A stretch of DNA of 35,374 bases from Bacteroidales bacterium (GTDB lineage Bacteria > Bacteroidota > Bacteroidia > Bacteroidales > UBA3824): the NCBI GenBank assembly GCA_024401025.1, contig JAKSLV010000014.1, positions 1-35,374 on the forward strand. Reading direction: 5' to 3'. Numbering within the stretch: the stretch's first letter is position 1; each line of letters opens with the position of its first letter. The notes beneath the pieces are model-generated. The model searched no databases and was not told the DNA's origin. It saw only the letters and a program-made list of their open reading frames with translations. Positions 9,157 through 16,748 of the stretch are shown one piece after another. The position numbers and the translations under genes are program-made.

Positions 9157-9283
9157 ATTTTTTTCGGTCTGAGGCTTGCCCCATTTATAAGTAACAGTCC
9201 GAATATCAGTCCGTTAACCTTCTATAAAACTTGTCATATAAAATTAGTGACAAAAAATAATAATCAAAATTAATCAAAAGTGT

Positions 9284-9311
9284 TTTGTTTCACAAATTTT
9301 TTATATATTTG
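9284..9311 (+). promoter_or_regulatory. Promoter for the DUF368 gene
   Basis: TATATTTG at 9304–9311 matches the −7 consensus, with TTTG at 9284–9287 upstream (spacing 16, slightly short). Its position shows that the in-frame GTG at 9280 cannot be the start; ATG at 9364 is used instead. Confidence 0.6.
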
Positions 9312-9363
9312 CATCGGTAATATTGCGGGCGCATTGTGTACCCGCTTGCAAATTAAGTTTTTT

Positions 9364-10332
9364 ATGTTAAAGAACATTATACTGTTTTTTAAGGGATTCT
9401 CGATGGGTCTTGCAAATGTAGTTCCTGGTGTTTCCGGGGGTACAATTGCATTACTAGCGGGTGTTTTCGAAAGGTTTATCAACGCCTTGAAATCATTCGA
9501 CATGGAGGCTCTGAAGCTTCTGTTCAAAGGTGAGTTCAGGGAATTTGCCAAGCATACCGACCTTCTTTTCCTGGTGGTACTGATGTCGGGTGAGTTGATC
9601 AGCATCTATACTATGGCCAACCTCCTTGATTATCTTTTCACTTTGCCAAACGGCGACATCTACGTTTGGTCGTTTTTCTTTGGTTTGATTTTAGCTTCTG
9701 TATATTATATAGGAAAAACAATCAAGAAATTCAATTTCCTTACAATTATTCTTTTGATTGTGGGCGCTGCACTCGCATACGGCACTTCCATTGTGGCCCC
9801 GGCATCAGAAAACGACAATGTTTTCTACCTTATTTTCTGCGGTGCAATAGCAATTTGTGATATGCTCTTGCCCGGTATCTCAGGCAGTTTTACCCTTATC
9901 CTGCTAGGCAACTACAAACTAATCATGCTGGATGCGGTAAAGAACGTCCGTTTTGATGTTCTAATACCTGTGGGCCTGGGCTGCGGAATTGGTTTCCTGG
10001 CGTTCTCGAGATTCCTCTCATGGCTTTTGAAGAATTACTGGGACCAGACTCTATCGATTCTTACCGGATTCATTTTCGGCTCTCTGATATTCATCTGGCC
10101 ATGGAAGAAAGGCATTCCGCTCGAATCTGACGGCGTGGCAGTGTTTACAAGCCACGGAAAGGCGGTTTATGTGGGCTATGATTATTTTCTTCCTGAGCTC
10201 AACATGGTTACATTCATAGCCATAGCTATTATAATTGTGGGCATTGCGGTGCTCTGCGTGGTGGAGGAGCTGTCGAAGAAGAAGAAGGCATCACAGGAGG
10301 ACGGCAAGGCCTCCGCAAAGGACGAAAATTAA
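9364..10332 (+). CDS. DUF368 membrane protein (probable polyprenyl-phosphate transporter)
   Basis: The 322-residue polytopic membrane protein has the DUF368 hallmark near its N-terminus (MGLANVVPGVSGGTIALLAGVFERF, about residues 14–38) and a second, related motif in the middle (LLPGISGSFTLILLGNYK). The two motifs suggest an internal duplication with re-entrant loops. DUF368 proteins have been implicated in recycling undecaprenyl phosphate across the membrane, alongside DedA proteins, for cell-envelope synthesis. The C-terminus is a basic, charged tail (about 305–322). The start at 9364 follows the promoter at 9304–9311. The next gene begins 58 bp downstream without an obvious promoter, so the two may be cotranscribed. 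Confidence 0.88.
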   Translation: MLKNIILFFKGFSMGLANVVPGVSGGTIALLAGVFERFINALKSFDMEALKLLFKGEFREFAKHTDLLFLVVLMSGELISIYTMANLLDYLFTLPNGDIYVWSFFFGLILASVYYIGKTIKKFNFLTIILLIVGAALAYGTSIVAPASENDNVFYLIFCGAIAICDMLLPGISGSFTLILLGNYKLIMLDAVKNVRFDVLIPVGLGCGIGFLAFSRFLSWLLKNYWDQTLSILTGFIFGSLIFIWPWKKGIPLESDGVAVFTSHGKAVYVGYDYFLPELNMVTFIAIAIIIVGIAVLCVVEELSKKKKASQEDGKASAKDEN

Positions 10333-10390
10333 AATTATAATTCTAATATCACACAATTAAATAACAATTAAAGTGGAAGAACCAATAAAA

Positions 10391-11509
10391 ATGAAAGCCA
10401 AGACCTATGTGGGCTTGGAGGATGTTTTGGGACGCGAGCTTATCCGTCTCGGTGCCGACGACGTGGAGACTGAGGCAGAGCCTGGTACTGTAACCTTCAG
10501 CGGTGACAAGTTCCTGCTCTATCAGGCCAACTACGAGTTGCGTACTGCCCTCAAAATCTATAAGGAGGTTTGCAGTTTCGATTTCGCCGATAAGGACGAG
10601 TTCTATGCCCAGTTCAAGGATTACCGCTGGAGCAAAATCCTTAACATTTACAAGAGTTTCCGTATTGAGGTTATCTGCAAGTCGGATGCCTTTGGCGCTG
10701 ATGAGGACATCAAGGCCAATGTTACCGGCATCATCACCGACTATTTCTTTGCCAAGTCGAGAAAGCAGCCCCCTCACGACACTCCAAATCCAGCAGTTGT
10801 GGTGGTCCTCGAGATCAACCAGAACAATTGCCAGTTCCTTCTCGATTCGTCGGGCGCATCGCTTGCCCACCGCGGATACAAGGTTTCTGGTTCCGGCATA
10901 GGATACGACGAGGTTTATTGCGCTGGTCTTGTACAGCTTTCTGGCTGGAAGTCCAACACCAATTTCATCGATCCCGCCTGCGGCATAGCCACATTGCCCA
11001 TCGAGGCCGCTATGTTTGCATACAACATTCCATCTCAGATCTGCCGCGAGTCGTTCGGTTTCTTTACATGGAGAGATTTCGACGAGGTGCTCTGGAAGGA
11101 TGTAAAAGATTCTGGTCGCCTTGGCGTTAAGCACAACGGCGATTTCACACACAAGATTATCGGTTACGTGGCCGACGATACACTTTTCCGTGCCGCCAAC
11201 CAGAACGTCAAGAAGGCCGTTCTTGACAAATACGTAGATATCGTAAAACTTCCATGCGACGAGATTACAGCTCCCGAAAGCAAGTCTACCGTAATGATCG
11301 TTACCCCAAAGATTGACACATTCAATCAGGAGCAGACCAAGGATACGCTAGGCAACATCAGCGCTCTTGTAAAGCGTACTTTCAAGGAGAACGCCAATGT
11401 ATGGATCCACACGTCATACGAGGATATGCCAAAGGCTATGGGCATTCAGCCAAGCAAGGTTTTGGAGATATCCAATGGCACAGAGGAAAATAAATTGGCT
11501 CTTTATTAA
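10391..11509 (+). CDS. RlmL-like THUMP/methyltransferase protein with degenerate catalytic motifs
   Basis: The 372-residue protein aligns by eye with the RlmL (23S rRNA G2445) family. It has an N-terminal ferredoxin-like/THUMP region (about 1–160), then a linker (SLAHRGYK) and a Rossmann methyltransferase domain (about 175–372). The SAM-binding motif I, normally DPMCGSGT, reads DPACGIAT (from D194). The catalytic NPPYG-type motif IV expected around residue 305 is replaced by VTPKID. That argues for loss or change of methyltransfer, leaving an RNA-binding protein. A GTG at 10373 would add six residues; the ATG at 10391 with A-rich leader is preferred. It sits between the phosphatase operon and the SiaB–SiaC pair. 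The family call is good; inactivity is inferred. Confidence 0.82.
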   Translation: MKAKTYVGLEDVLGRELIRLGADDVETEAEPGTVTFSGDKFLLYQANYELRTALKIYKEVCSFDFADKDEFYAQFKDYRWSKILNIYKSFRIEVICKSDAFGADEDIKANVTGIITDYFFAKSRKQPPHDTPNPAVVVVLEINQNNCQFLLDSSGASLAHRGYKVSGSGIGYDEVYCAGLVQLSGWKSNTNFIDPACGIATLPIEAAMFAYNIPSQICRESFGFFTWRDFDEVLWKDVKDSGRLGVKHNGDFTHKIIGYVADDTLFRAANQNVKKAVLDKYVDIVKLPCDEITAPESKSTVMIVTPKIDTFNQEQTKDTLGNISALVKRTFKENANVWIHTSYEDMPKAMGIQPSKVLEISNGTEENKLALY

Positions 11510-11524
11510 TTTTTTTCATTAATA

Positions 11525-11557
11525 TTTGTGTTTTTTTGATATTTGTTATTATATTTG
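11525..11557 (+). promoter_or_regulatory. Promoter for the SiaB–SiaC unit
   Basis: TTTG (11525–11528), 21 nt, then TATATTTG (11550–11557): a full match to both elements of the Bacteroidota housekeeping promoter. It lies 40 nt before the ATG at 11598, so kinase and switch protein have their own transcription start. Confidence 0.7.
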
Positions 11558-11597
11558 CAAGCAGAAAAGCACAATTAATTAAATTACGTCAAATCGA

Positions 11598-12161
11598 ATG
11601 GAAGCGAATATTCATAGCCTCTATCAAAAGGTAAGCAAGGGCAATCTCGTGATCTCTCACGAGGGTGCAATTGACTCTGACCTCATCAGCACCTTTTTGG
11701 CAAAGGTGGAGGATTCGCTTTTGCAGGATGGCGAGAATGCAAAAAGGGTTAGAAAAATCTACAACATTCTTGTCGAAGCTTTGCAGAATTTGTATCACCA
11801 TCAGGAAATCCCGCCTAAGGCTTTCCTGGATTCTATGCAAATCCCTGGGCTTGGCCAGTATGTTTTCTTCGTGATGACAAAGGAAAACAGCGGCAACTAC
11901 AGAGTTACCTGCGGTAATTTTGTTCTTAAGTCCAAGGTAAAGGTTTTGCGTGATAGGATGGAGCAGTTGAACTCTCTGTCTCAGGAGGAATTGAAGGAAC
12001 TCTACAAGATCATCCTAAACAACGACGAGTTTTCCGAGAAGGGTGGCGGTGGTCTTGGTTTTATTGATATGGCGCGTAAGTCGGGCAATAAGTTCGGTTA
12101 TGAGTTTATCAATTTTGACGATAAATTTAATTTCTTTATTTTCGAAGTTCTTGTTAGCTAA
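11598..12161 (+). CDS. siaB: SiaB-family protein kinase (DUF6272)
   Basis: The 187-residue cytoplasmic kinase is of the SiaB family. The N-box-like helix is VEALQN (E60–N64), and the C-terminal glycine-rich motif GGGGLGFIDMARKSGN (149–164) is the family's ATP-lid and target region. SiaB phosphorylates SiaC on a threonine in P. aeruginosa, and here the SiaC homologue follows after only 22 bp. The pair has its own promoter and terminator. This is the canonical copy; the homologue at 6515 has a diverged glycine motif. No SiaA or SiaD gene is adjacent, so the phosphatase must be one of the SpoIIE proteins elsewhere in the window or genome. Confidence 0.87.
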   Translation: MEANIHSLYQKVSKGNLVISHEGAIDSDLISTFLAKVEDSLLQDGENAKRVRKIYNILVEALQNLYHHQEIPPKAFLDSMQIPGLGQYVFFVMTKENSGNYRVTCGNFVLKSKVKVLRDRMEQLNSLSQEELKELYKIILNNDEFSEKGGGGLGFIDMARKSGNKFGYEFINFDDKFNFFIFEVLVS

Positions 12162-12183
12162 ACAATTATAAAATTACTAAAAA

Positions 12184-12567
12184 ATGGATTCAATTAATAT
12201 AGAAGGTACACCCAAAACCCCTACCATCTCTTTCGACGCCAAGTCGGGCAACATCGAGATCAAGGGTCGTTCTATTCCAGAAAACTCTATTGAGTTTTAC
12301 AAGCCTCTTGTTGACTGGCTTGATAAGTTCTCTGACGTGGCTCAGGGCACTGTAAATGTCAACATTCAGCTCGAATATTTCAACACTAGTTCATCTAAGT
12401 GTATTCTCGATGTTTTCAAGAAGCTCGAGAACATTCAGAACAAGAACAAGGCCGAGGTAGTTATCAACTGGTACTACGAGGAGGACGACGAGGACATGCT
12501 GGAGGCCGGCGAGGACTACCAGTCGATTCTCAAGATTCCTTTCAAGATGGTTGAGATTGCCGATTAA
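12184..12567 (+). CDS. siaC: SiaC-family phospho-switch protein (DUF1987)
   Basis: The 127-residue protein is a clear SiaC/DUF1987 member, with the family blocks GRSIPENSIEFYKPLVDWL (about 28–46) and LEYFNTSSSKCILD (about 63–76). In P. aeruginosa SiaC, threonine 68 is phosphorylated by SiaB and dephosphorylated by the SpoIIE-type phosphatase SiaA. The threonine of NTSSSK is also residue 68 here. The fold is a STAS-like anti-sigma-antagonist type. In Pseudomonas the dephosphorylated form activates the diguanylate cyclase SiaD; no GGDEF protein is encoded in this window, so the partner must differ or lie elsewhere. It ends in an acidic stretch (EEDDEDMLEAGED). It is the likely common target of the SpoIIE proteins here (inference). 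Confidence 0.92.
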   Translation: MDSINIEGTPKTPTISFDAKSGNIEIKGRSIPENSIEFYKPLVDWLDKFSDVAQGTVNVNIQLEYFNTSSSKCILDVFKKLENIQNKNKAEVVINWYYEEDDEDMLEAGEDYQSILKIPFKMVEIAD

Positions 12568-12647
12568 GGTTTATTGTGTTGATTAATTCCATTTTTTAAG
12601 GTTCTTACAACTTTAATTGTTGCATTAGATTTAATTTTATTATATAT

Positions 12648-12684
12648 GCGCAATACAGCAGAAGATGTTGTATTGCGCTTTTTT
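12648..12684 (+). terminator. Intrinsic terminator after siaC
   Basis: The stem GCGCAATACA (12648–12657) pairs with TGTATTGCGC (12669–12678), with an 11-nt loop, followed by six T and a further T-rich run. It lies 80 bp after the siaC stop codon. Confidence 0.85.
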
Positions 12685-12733
12685 GTTTTTTGAGGGCTAT
12701 TGAAAAACGTCGGTTCTACGAAAAGTTTTATTT

Positions 12734-12760
12734 CACACTGATAACACAGATTACACTGAT
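12734..12760 (+). repeat. Interspersed intergenic repeat, short copy 2
   Basis: CACACTGATAACACAGATTA and following bases reproduce the CACAGAT/CACTGAT units of the repeats at 1–100 and 25297–25334. It lies between the siaC terminator and the stop codon of the convergent dehydrogenase gene. The AAGGTTTCGCAC segment of the other two copies is not seen here. Confidence 0.5.
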
Positions 12761-12761
12761 T

Positions 12762-14042
12762 TTACAATCTTCCGTCCACAATTTCCCTGTCCAGAACGCC
12801 CTTTACGTCGTAAATTACGCCGTTGGGGATGCGGAGAAGCGGCCTCAGGGCTAGCTGCATGAACTCCTTGTGTGAGACGGCGAGGATGATGGCGTCGAAG
12901 TGGGCGAGGGGCAGGGCGGATAATTCTGTAAGCATCAGCCCGTACTCCTGATCTACGCGGCTGGCATTTGCCCAGGGATCGCAGATGGTGATGTTTTGGG
13001 TGTACTGGCGCAGGGTGCTTATGATGTCGGCCACCTTGGTGTTGCGGATGTCGGGGCAGTTTTCCTTGAATGTGAAACCCAGTATCAGGATTCGCGCGTC
13101 CTTCACCATTACGCCCTTCAGGTTCATGAGCTTTATGGTCTGATTGGCCACGTAGTCGCCCATGCCGTCGTTGAGGCGGCGCGCGGCGCTCATGATGCGG
13201 GGCAATACTCCGTACACTTGAGCCTTCTGTATCAGGTAGTAAGGGTCTACGCTTATGCAGTGGCCGCCCACCAGGCCGGGGCGCATTTTTATGAAATTCC
13301 ATTTTGTGGCGGCCGCCTCTATTACGTCGTTGGTGTCGATGCCCATTGCGTTGAAAATCTTGGCAAGCTCGTTTATGAAGGCTATGTTTACGTCGCGCTG
13401 CGAGTTTTCTATTATCTTGCTGGCCTCAGCCACCTTTATCGATGGCGCCTTGTGGGTGCCGTTTATGAGCACGGAGTTGTAGAGCGAATCCACTATTTCG
13501 GCGGCCTCAGGGGTGGAGCCGGAGGTAACTTTCCTGATTTTCTCCACTGTGTGCTCGCGGTCGCCGGGGTTTATGCGCTCGGGCGAGTAGCCGGCGTAGA
13601 AGTCGGTGTTTAGCCTCAGCCCTGATGTTTTCTCTATCTCCGGTATGCACACTTCCTCGGTAACTCCCGGATAAACGGTTGATTCATAGATGGCTATGTT
13701 GCCCTTGCTGATTACCTTGCCCACGGTTTGGCTGGCCTTTATCAGCGGCATCAGGTCGGGACGGTTGTTCTGGTCTACGGGCGTGGGAACGGCCACGATG
13801 TAGATCTTGCAGTCTCTGATGTCGTCGATTTGGGTGGTGCACCTGAACCCCTTGCCGATGGCCTCTTGCAGCAGATGGTCGGAAAGTTCCATGGTGTGGT
13901 CGTGGCCCTGCATGATGGATTCCACGCGCTGGGCGTTCATGTCGAAACCTATTGTGGGGTATTTGGTGGAGAAAAGCCTGGCCAGCGGCAGTCCCACGTA
14001 GCCGAGGCCTATCACTGCTATTCTGTAAGTATCAGCCAGCAT
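12762..14042 (-). CDS. Nucleotide sugar dehydrogenase (UDP-GlcNAc/ManNAc-type 6-dehydrogenase)
   Basis: The 426-residue cytosolic enzyme is of the UDP-glucose/UDP-N-acetylhexosamine dehydrogenase family, which oxidises the sugar C6 twice with NAD to a uronic acid for capsule or O-antigen. It has the NAD-binding Rossmann motif VIGLGYVGLP (about 10–19), the substrate motif YSPERINPGD, the catalytic cysteine in GGHCISVDP (C262) and the C-terminal domain motif GFTFKENCPDIRN. The ERINPGD and FKENCPDIRN forms resemble the WecC/TviB (VipA) group more than plain UDP-glucose dehydrogenase, so an N-acetylhexosamine substrate is likely but not proven. The reading frame runs up to 14105, but the promoter at 14077–14108 places the start at ATG 14042. 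No other polysaccharide genes are adjacent. Confidence 0.92.
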   Translation of the reverse strand: MLADTYRIAVIGLGYVGLPLARLFSTKYPTIGFDMNAQRVESIMQGHDHTMELSDHLLQEAIGKGFRCTTQIDDIRDCKIYIVAVPTPVDQNNRPDLMPLIKASQTVGKVISKGNIAIYESTVYPGVTEEVCIPEIEKTSGLRLNTDFYAGYSPERINPGDREHTVEKIRKVTSGSTPEAAEIVDSLYNSVLINGTHKAPSIKVAEASKIIENSQRDVNIAFINELAKIFNAMGIDTNDVIEAAATKWNFIKMRPGLVGGHCISVDPYYLIQKAQVYGVLPRIMSAARRLNDGMGDYVANQTIKLMNLKGVMVKDARILILGFTFKENCPDIRNTKVADIISTLRQYTQNITICDPWANASRVDQEYGLMLTELSALPLAHFDAIILAVSHKEFMQLALRPLLRIPNGVIYDVKGVLDREIVDGRL

Positions 14043-14076
14043 AATTTTATGTGTGTTTAGTCTTGTTTTTCGGCTG

Positions 14077-14108
14077 CAAATTTCGTTATTTTTTTGCTTT
14101 TTCACAAA
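14077..14108 (-). promoter_or_regulatory. Promoter for the nucleotide sugar dehydrogenase
   Basis: The minus strand has TTTG (14105–14108), 20 nt, then GAAATTTG (14077–14084), one mismatch from TAnnTTTG. The spacing is ideal and the leader to ATG 14042 is about 30 nt. It excludes the upstream in-frame start. Confidence 0.6.
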
Positions 14109-14120
14109 TAAAACTGCCGT

Positions 14121-15032
14121 CTATAGTTTCCAGTCTTTCAGGTTCAGCTCCGATTTCACCTGTTCCTGAATCTCGTCGGGCAGGTTGTAGAAGAAGTTGA
14201 TTCCGGTGAACGATTCCAGCTTTCCCAAAGGCACGGCGTGGTTGGCCAGTTTGCGGTCGTCTGGGCTGTATTTGTTGCGGTGCTCTATGCAGAATGCCAT
14301 TGCCTTGTATTTGCCGTCCTTCAGGCACAGCACGGCCATCCAGAAATATTTCGGCACTATCAGGCCCGATTTTGTGTAGCCCATTATCTGGTCGTCGTGG
14401 TCGATGGTGCCGCCCTTGGCCACATACAGCGTGTCGCGGAAATCGTCGTTGTTCCAGCTTCTCAGCTTGTCTTCCATGTCCTGCCAGATTCCGGCGTTCA
14501 GCACGTTCAGCTGCGGATGTATGTTGCTGTAGCAGAACGTCTGCTTGTTCATTGCGCGCGATTCCAGGCGGTCGGCAGATGCTATTATGTGTCCGCGGTC
14601 GTATCCGTTTTGGTAGTGGTCGGCGTATGATGTCCGGTATGCGCTGTCGAGGTCGGGGTCCTCGTGCCAGGCGTCGTCGCCCGATCGTCGCACGTTCTGT
14701 ACGCTGTTGCCGTGGTACATCTGCATTGCGCTCCATCGCTGGGCCCTCTTGGATTTGTCCCATTCCACGGCGTAGTTTATGCCGTACGTGGGGTCGGTTT
14801 TTATCAGTAGCTGGTTGCTGATGCTTTCCCCAGGCTCGGGGCACTCTATGCGGCGCCGGAAGTCGAGCCCCTCGGATTTCGATTTCGGGTTCTCTATCTC
14901 GGGGTCGTATTCTGTATCAGGAATGGAGTCCCTGATGCTGATGTTTTCAATATCATCCAGATACGCGTCGTTTGGCACCAGACAGGCGGTGAAAATCAGT
15001 GTTGATATTGTTAATATTATTTTAAGTGTCAT
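14121..15032 (-). CDS. DNA/RNA non-specific endonuclease, lipoprotein
   Basis: The 303-residue lipoprotein has a signal sequence ending in a lipobox (LIFTAC, C17). After a variable acidic linker comes a ββα-metal nuclease domain of the NUC1/EndA/Serratia nuclease family (about 75–300). The catalytic DRGH motif is present (H148), as is the downstream metal Asn region (SNIHPQLNVLNAGIWQDME), so it should be an active Mg-dependent nuclease. It would be tethered to a cell-envelope membrane and could degrade extracellular or periplasmic nucleic acid for nutrient use. It is transcribed divergently from the TonB-C protein gene, with nearly overlapping promoters. Confidence 0.9.
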   Translation of the reverse strand: MTLKIILTISTLIFTACLVPNDAYLDDIENISIRDSIPDTEYDPEIENPKSKSEGLDFRRRIECPEPGESISNQLLIKTDPTYGINYAVEWDKSKRAQRWSAMQMYHGNSVQNVRRSGDDAWHEDPDLDSAYRTSYADHYQNGYDRGHIIASADRLESRAMNKQTFCYSNIHPQLNVLNAGIWQDMEDKLRSWNNDDFRDTLYVAKGGTIDHDDQIMGYTKSGLIVPKYFWMAVLCLKDGKYKAMAFCIEHRNKYSPDDRKLANHAVPLGKLESFTGINFFYNLPDEIQEQVKSELNLKDWKL

Positions 15033-15057
15033 TTATTATCTGATTTATTAGTTATTA

Positions 15058-15090
15058 TTTCTGATGTTGCAAATATTTTTCTTACCTTTG
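15058..15090 (+). promoter_or_regulatory. Promoter for the TonB-C protein and tcdA
   Basis: TACCTTTG (15083–15090) is a full −7 match, with an imperfect −33 TTTC (15058–15061) 21 nt upstream. It lies 32 nt before ATG 15123. Confidence 0.65.
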
Positions 15091-15103
15091 CAGCAATTAC
15101 AAA
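15070..15103 (-). promoter_or_regulatory. Candidate divergent promoter for the endonuclease gene
   Basis: The minus strand has TTTG (15100–15103), 22 nt, then AATATTTG (15070–15077), one mismatch from consensus. It interlocks with the plus-strand promoter at 15058–15090, so the two would compete for polymerase. Confidence 0.4.
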
Positions 15104-15122
15104 TTTAAAAAACTTTCGTGTC

Positions 15123-16004
15123 ATGAAAAAATTTTTTACATTGTTTTTGGGTCTGATGCTTTCCTTAAACGTCATGGCCCAGGAATTGGTCTGGAACGGC
15201 GAACTCATCGATATGGGTCCATCGGACTTTTTGCTGAATTCTCATATCAAAAATGAGTATGTAAAGGTGGATGTATATAAAAGTGCGTCTACAGAAATCG
15301 ATGACATTTATGGTCAATTTGTTTTGATGGTTCAGCATGAGAGTGATGAGTTATGGTCGGTTATCGTAAGAAAAACAACAAGGGAAAACGAAATCACCAT
15401 CAAGGACAAAAAAGGCCATGAGCTTTCCATTCCTTTGGATTCGGATGCTCTTGAGGTGGATCATGCTTATAAAATCAAGATAATTACCACAAGTTCAGCC
15501 CAGGAGCAGGTTCTTGGCGTTATCAACGATTCCGAGTCGGCAGGTGGATTGGATTTCATCTGTTTTGTTGATGATAATATTCCTGTAGTAAAAGATGATT
15601 CCGACATCGAGATTATTTATTTTCAGCCAGAACCTCCTTCTGATGTTGATACATCTACAATTTATAGGTTTGTGGATGAGTATTCTTCGTTTACCAAGAT
15701 AGCTATCAAGTCTCAGAACGATTTAGATTTCGATAAAAAATTCCTTAGTGACTACATTATTTGTCATTTGGAATATCCAGCAGATAGTTTGGTTGCTGGT
15801 CAGAGGGCAGGAGTATATGTACAGTATGTTTTAGGCTGTGATGGATCTGTTATTGATGCCTCTGTGCGTATCTCCTCTGGAAATAGCGATTTTGACAATG
15901 CTGTTTTAAAAGCTATCAAGGCCCTTCCGAAATTCAGACCTGCACAAATCCAGGGTGTAAATGTAAAATCACTGAATGTTATTAATGTTGTGTTTAGGCA
16001 TTAG
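15123..16004 (+). CDS. Secreted protein with TonB C-terminal-like domain
   Basis: The 293-residue protein has a signal peptide (MKKFFTLFLGLMLSLNVMAQ). A middle region of about 170 residues is not recognised. The C-terminal domain (about 205–293) has the TonB_C pattern: a β-strand with LEYPADSLVAGQRAGVYVQYVLGCDGSV, then DNAVLKAIKALPKFRPAQ. In Bacteroidota such free TonB_C domains occur in many envelope proteins, and their partner is usually unknown. There is no transmembrane anchor beyond the signal peptide. It is followed after 5 bp by tcdA, so the two probably share a transcript without an obvious functional link. The AT content is higher than in the neighbouring signalling genes. Confidence 0.82.
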   Translation: MKKFFTLFLGLMLSLNVMAQELVWNGELIDMGPSDFLLNSHIKNEYVKVDVYKSASTEIDDIYGQFVLMVQHESDELWSVIVRKTTRENEITIKDKKGHELSIPLDSDALEVDHAYKIKIITTSSAQEQVLGVINDSESAGGLDFICFVDDNIPVVKDDSDIEIIYFQPEPPSDVDTSTIYRFVDEYSSFTKIAIKSQNDLDFDKKFLSDYIICHLEYPADSLVAGQRAGVYVQYVLGCDGSVIDASVRISSGNSDFDNAVLKAIKALPKFRPAQIQGVNVKSLNVINVVFRH

Positions 16005-16009
16005 TTTTT

Positions 16010-16738
16010 ATGAATAACGAAATTTTCAGCCGTTCCTTGCTTGTTATTGGCGAGGACGGATTGGAGAAGCTTCAGACCAAGAAGGTGATTCTTTTTGGCG
16101 TGGGCGGAGTGGGCAGCTGGGTGGCTGAGGCTCTCGTTCGCACCGGATTGAAACACCTTACCATCGTGGACTGCGACAACGTGGCGGCGTCAAACATCAA
16201 CCGTCAGCTGATGGCCACCACCAAAACTGTTGGAAAAATAAAGGTGGAAGCTATGCGCGACCACCTGCTCGAAATCAATCCTGAAGCTGAGATTACGGCT
16301 GTAAATCAGATATTTACAGAAGTAAACACACCCGATTTCCACATCGGCGAATACGATGCCATCATCGACTGCATCGACAGCCTCAAGGACAAGGCGGCGC
16401 TAATTCTCCTTGCCTGCGATACCAAAGCTTTCTTCATGTCGTCGATGGGTGCGGCCCTTAAGATGGATTCTATGAAGATTGCCGTCGACGAGTTTTGGAA
16501 GGTGAAAGGCTGTCCGCTAGCAAGGGCGTTGCGTGGCAAATTCAAGCACAACAAAACCTTCCCTTCAAGGAAGTTCAAGTGCGTGTATTCGCCCGAGGTT
16601 TTGCAGAACAGGTTCCGCGCCGAGCTTGACTCCAATTCGCCAATAGTGAAGGCTCAGGTAAACGGCAGCCTTGTCCACATAACCGGCATTTTCGGTTTTA
16701 CCATCGCCGGAAAGGTGCTGGAAGCGCTAATAGGTTAG
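16010..16738 (+). CDS. tcdA: tRNA threonylcarbamoyladenosine dehydratase
   Basis: The 242-residue cytosolic E1-like enzyme (ThiF/MoeB family) cyclises N6-threonylcarbamoyladenosine at position 37 of ANN-decoding tRNAs to the cyclic form, using ATP. The N-terminal motif RSLLVIGEDGLEKL, the nucleotide-binding loop GVGGVGSWVAEAL (about 30–42), the DCDNVAASNINRQ segment and IIDCIDSLKDKAAL are all typical of TcdA. Length fits the shorter bacterial forms. It lies 5 bp after the TonB-C gene and converges with the small repeat-protein gene, with only a 10-bp gap. Confidence 0.93.
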   Translation: MNNEIFSRSLLVIGEDGLEKLQTKKVILFGVGGVGSWVAEALVRTGLKHLTIVDCDNVAASNINRQLMATTKTVGKIKVEAMRDHLLEINPEAEITAVNQIFTEVNTPDFHIGEYDAIIDCIDSLKDKAALILLACDTKAFFMSSMGAALKMDSMKIAVDEFWKVKGCPLARALRGKFKHNKTFPSRKFKCVYSPEVLQNRFRAELDSNSPIVKAQVNGSLVHITGIFGFTIAGKVLEALIG

Positions 16739-16748
16739 GGTAGAGGCT

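Noticed and set aside
9280-9363. N-terminal extension of the DUF368 protein
   Set aside because: The promoter −7 element lies inside it and the family's proteins begin near MLKNIILFFKGFSMG.
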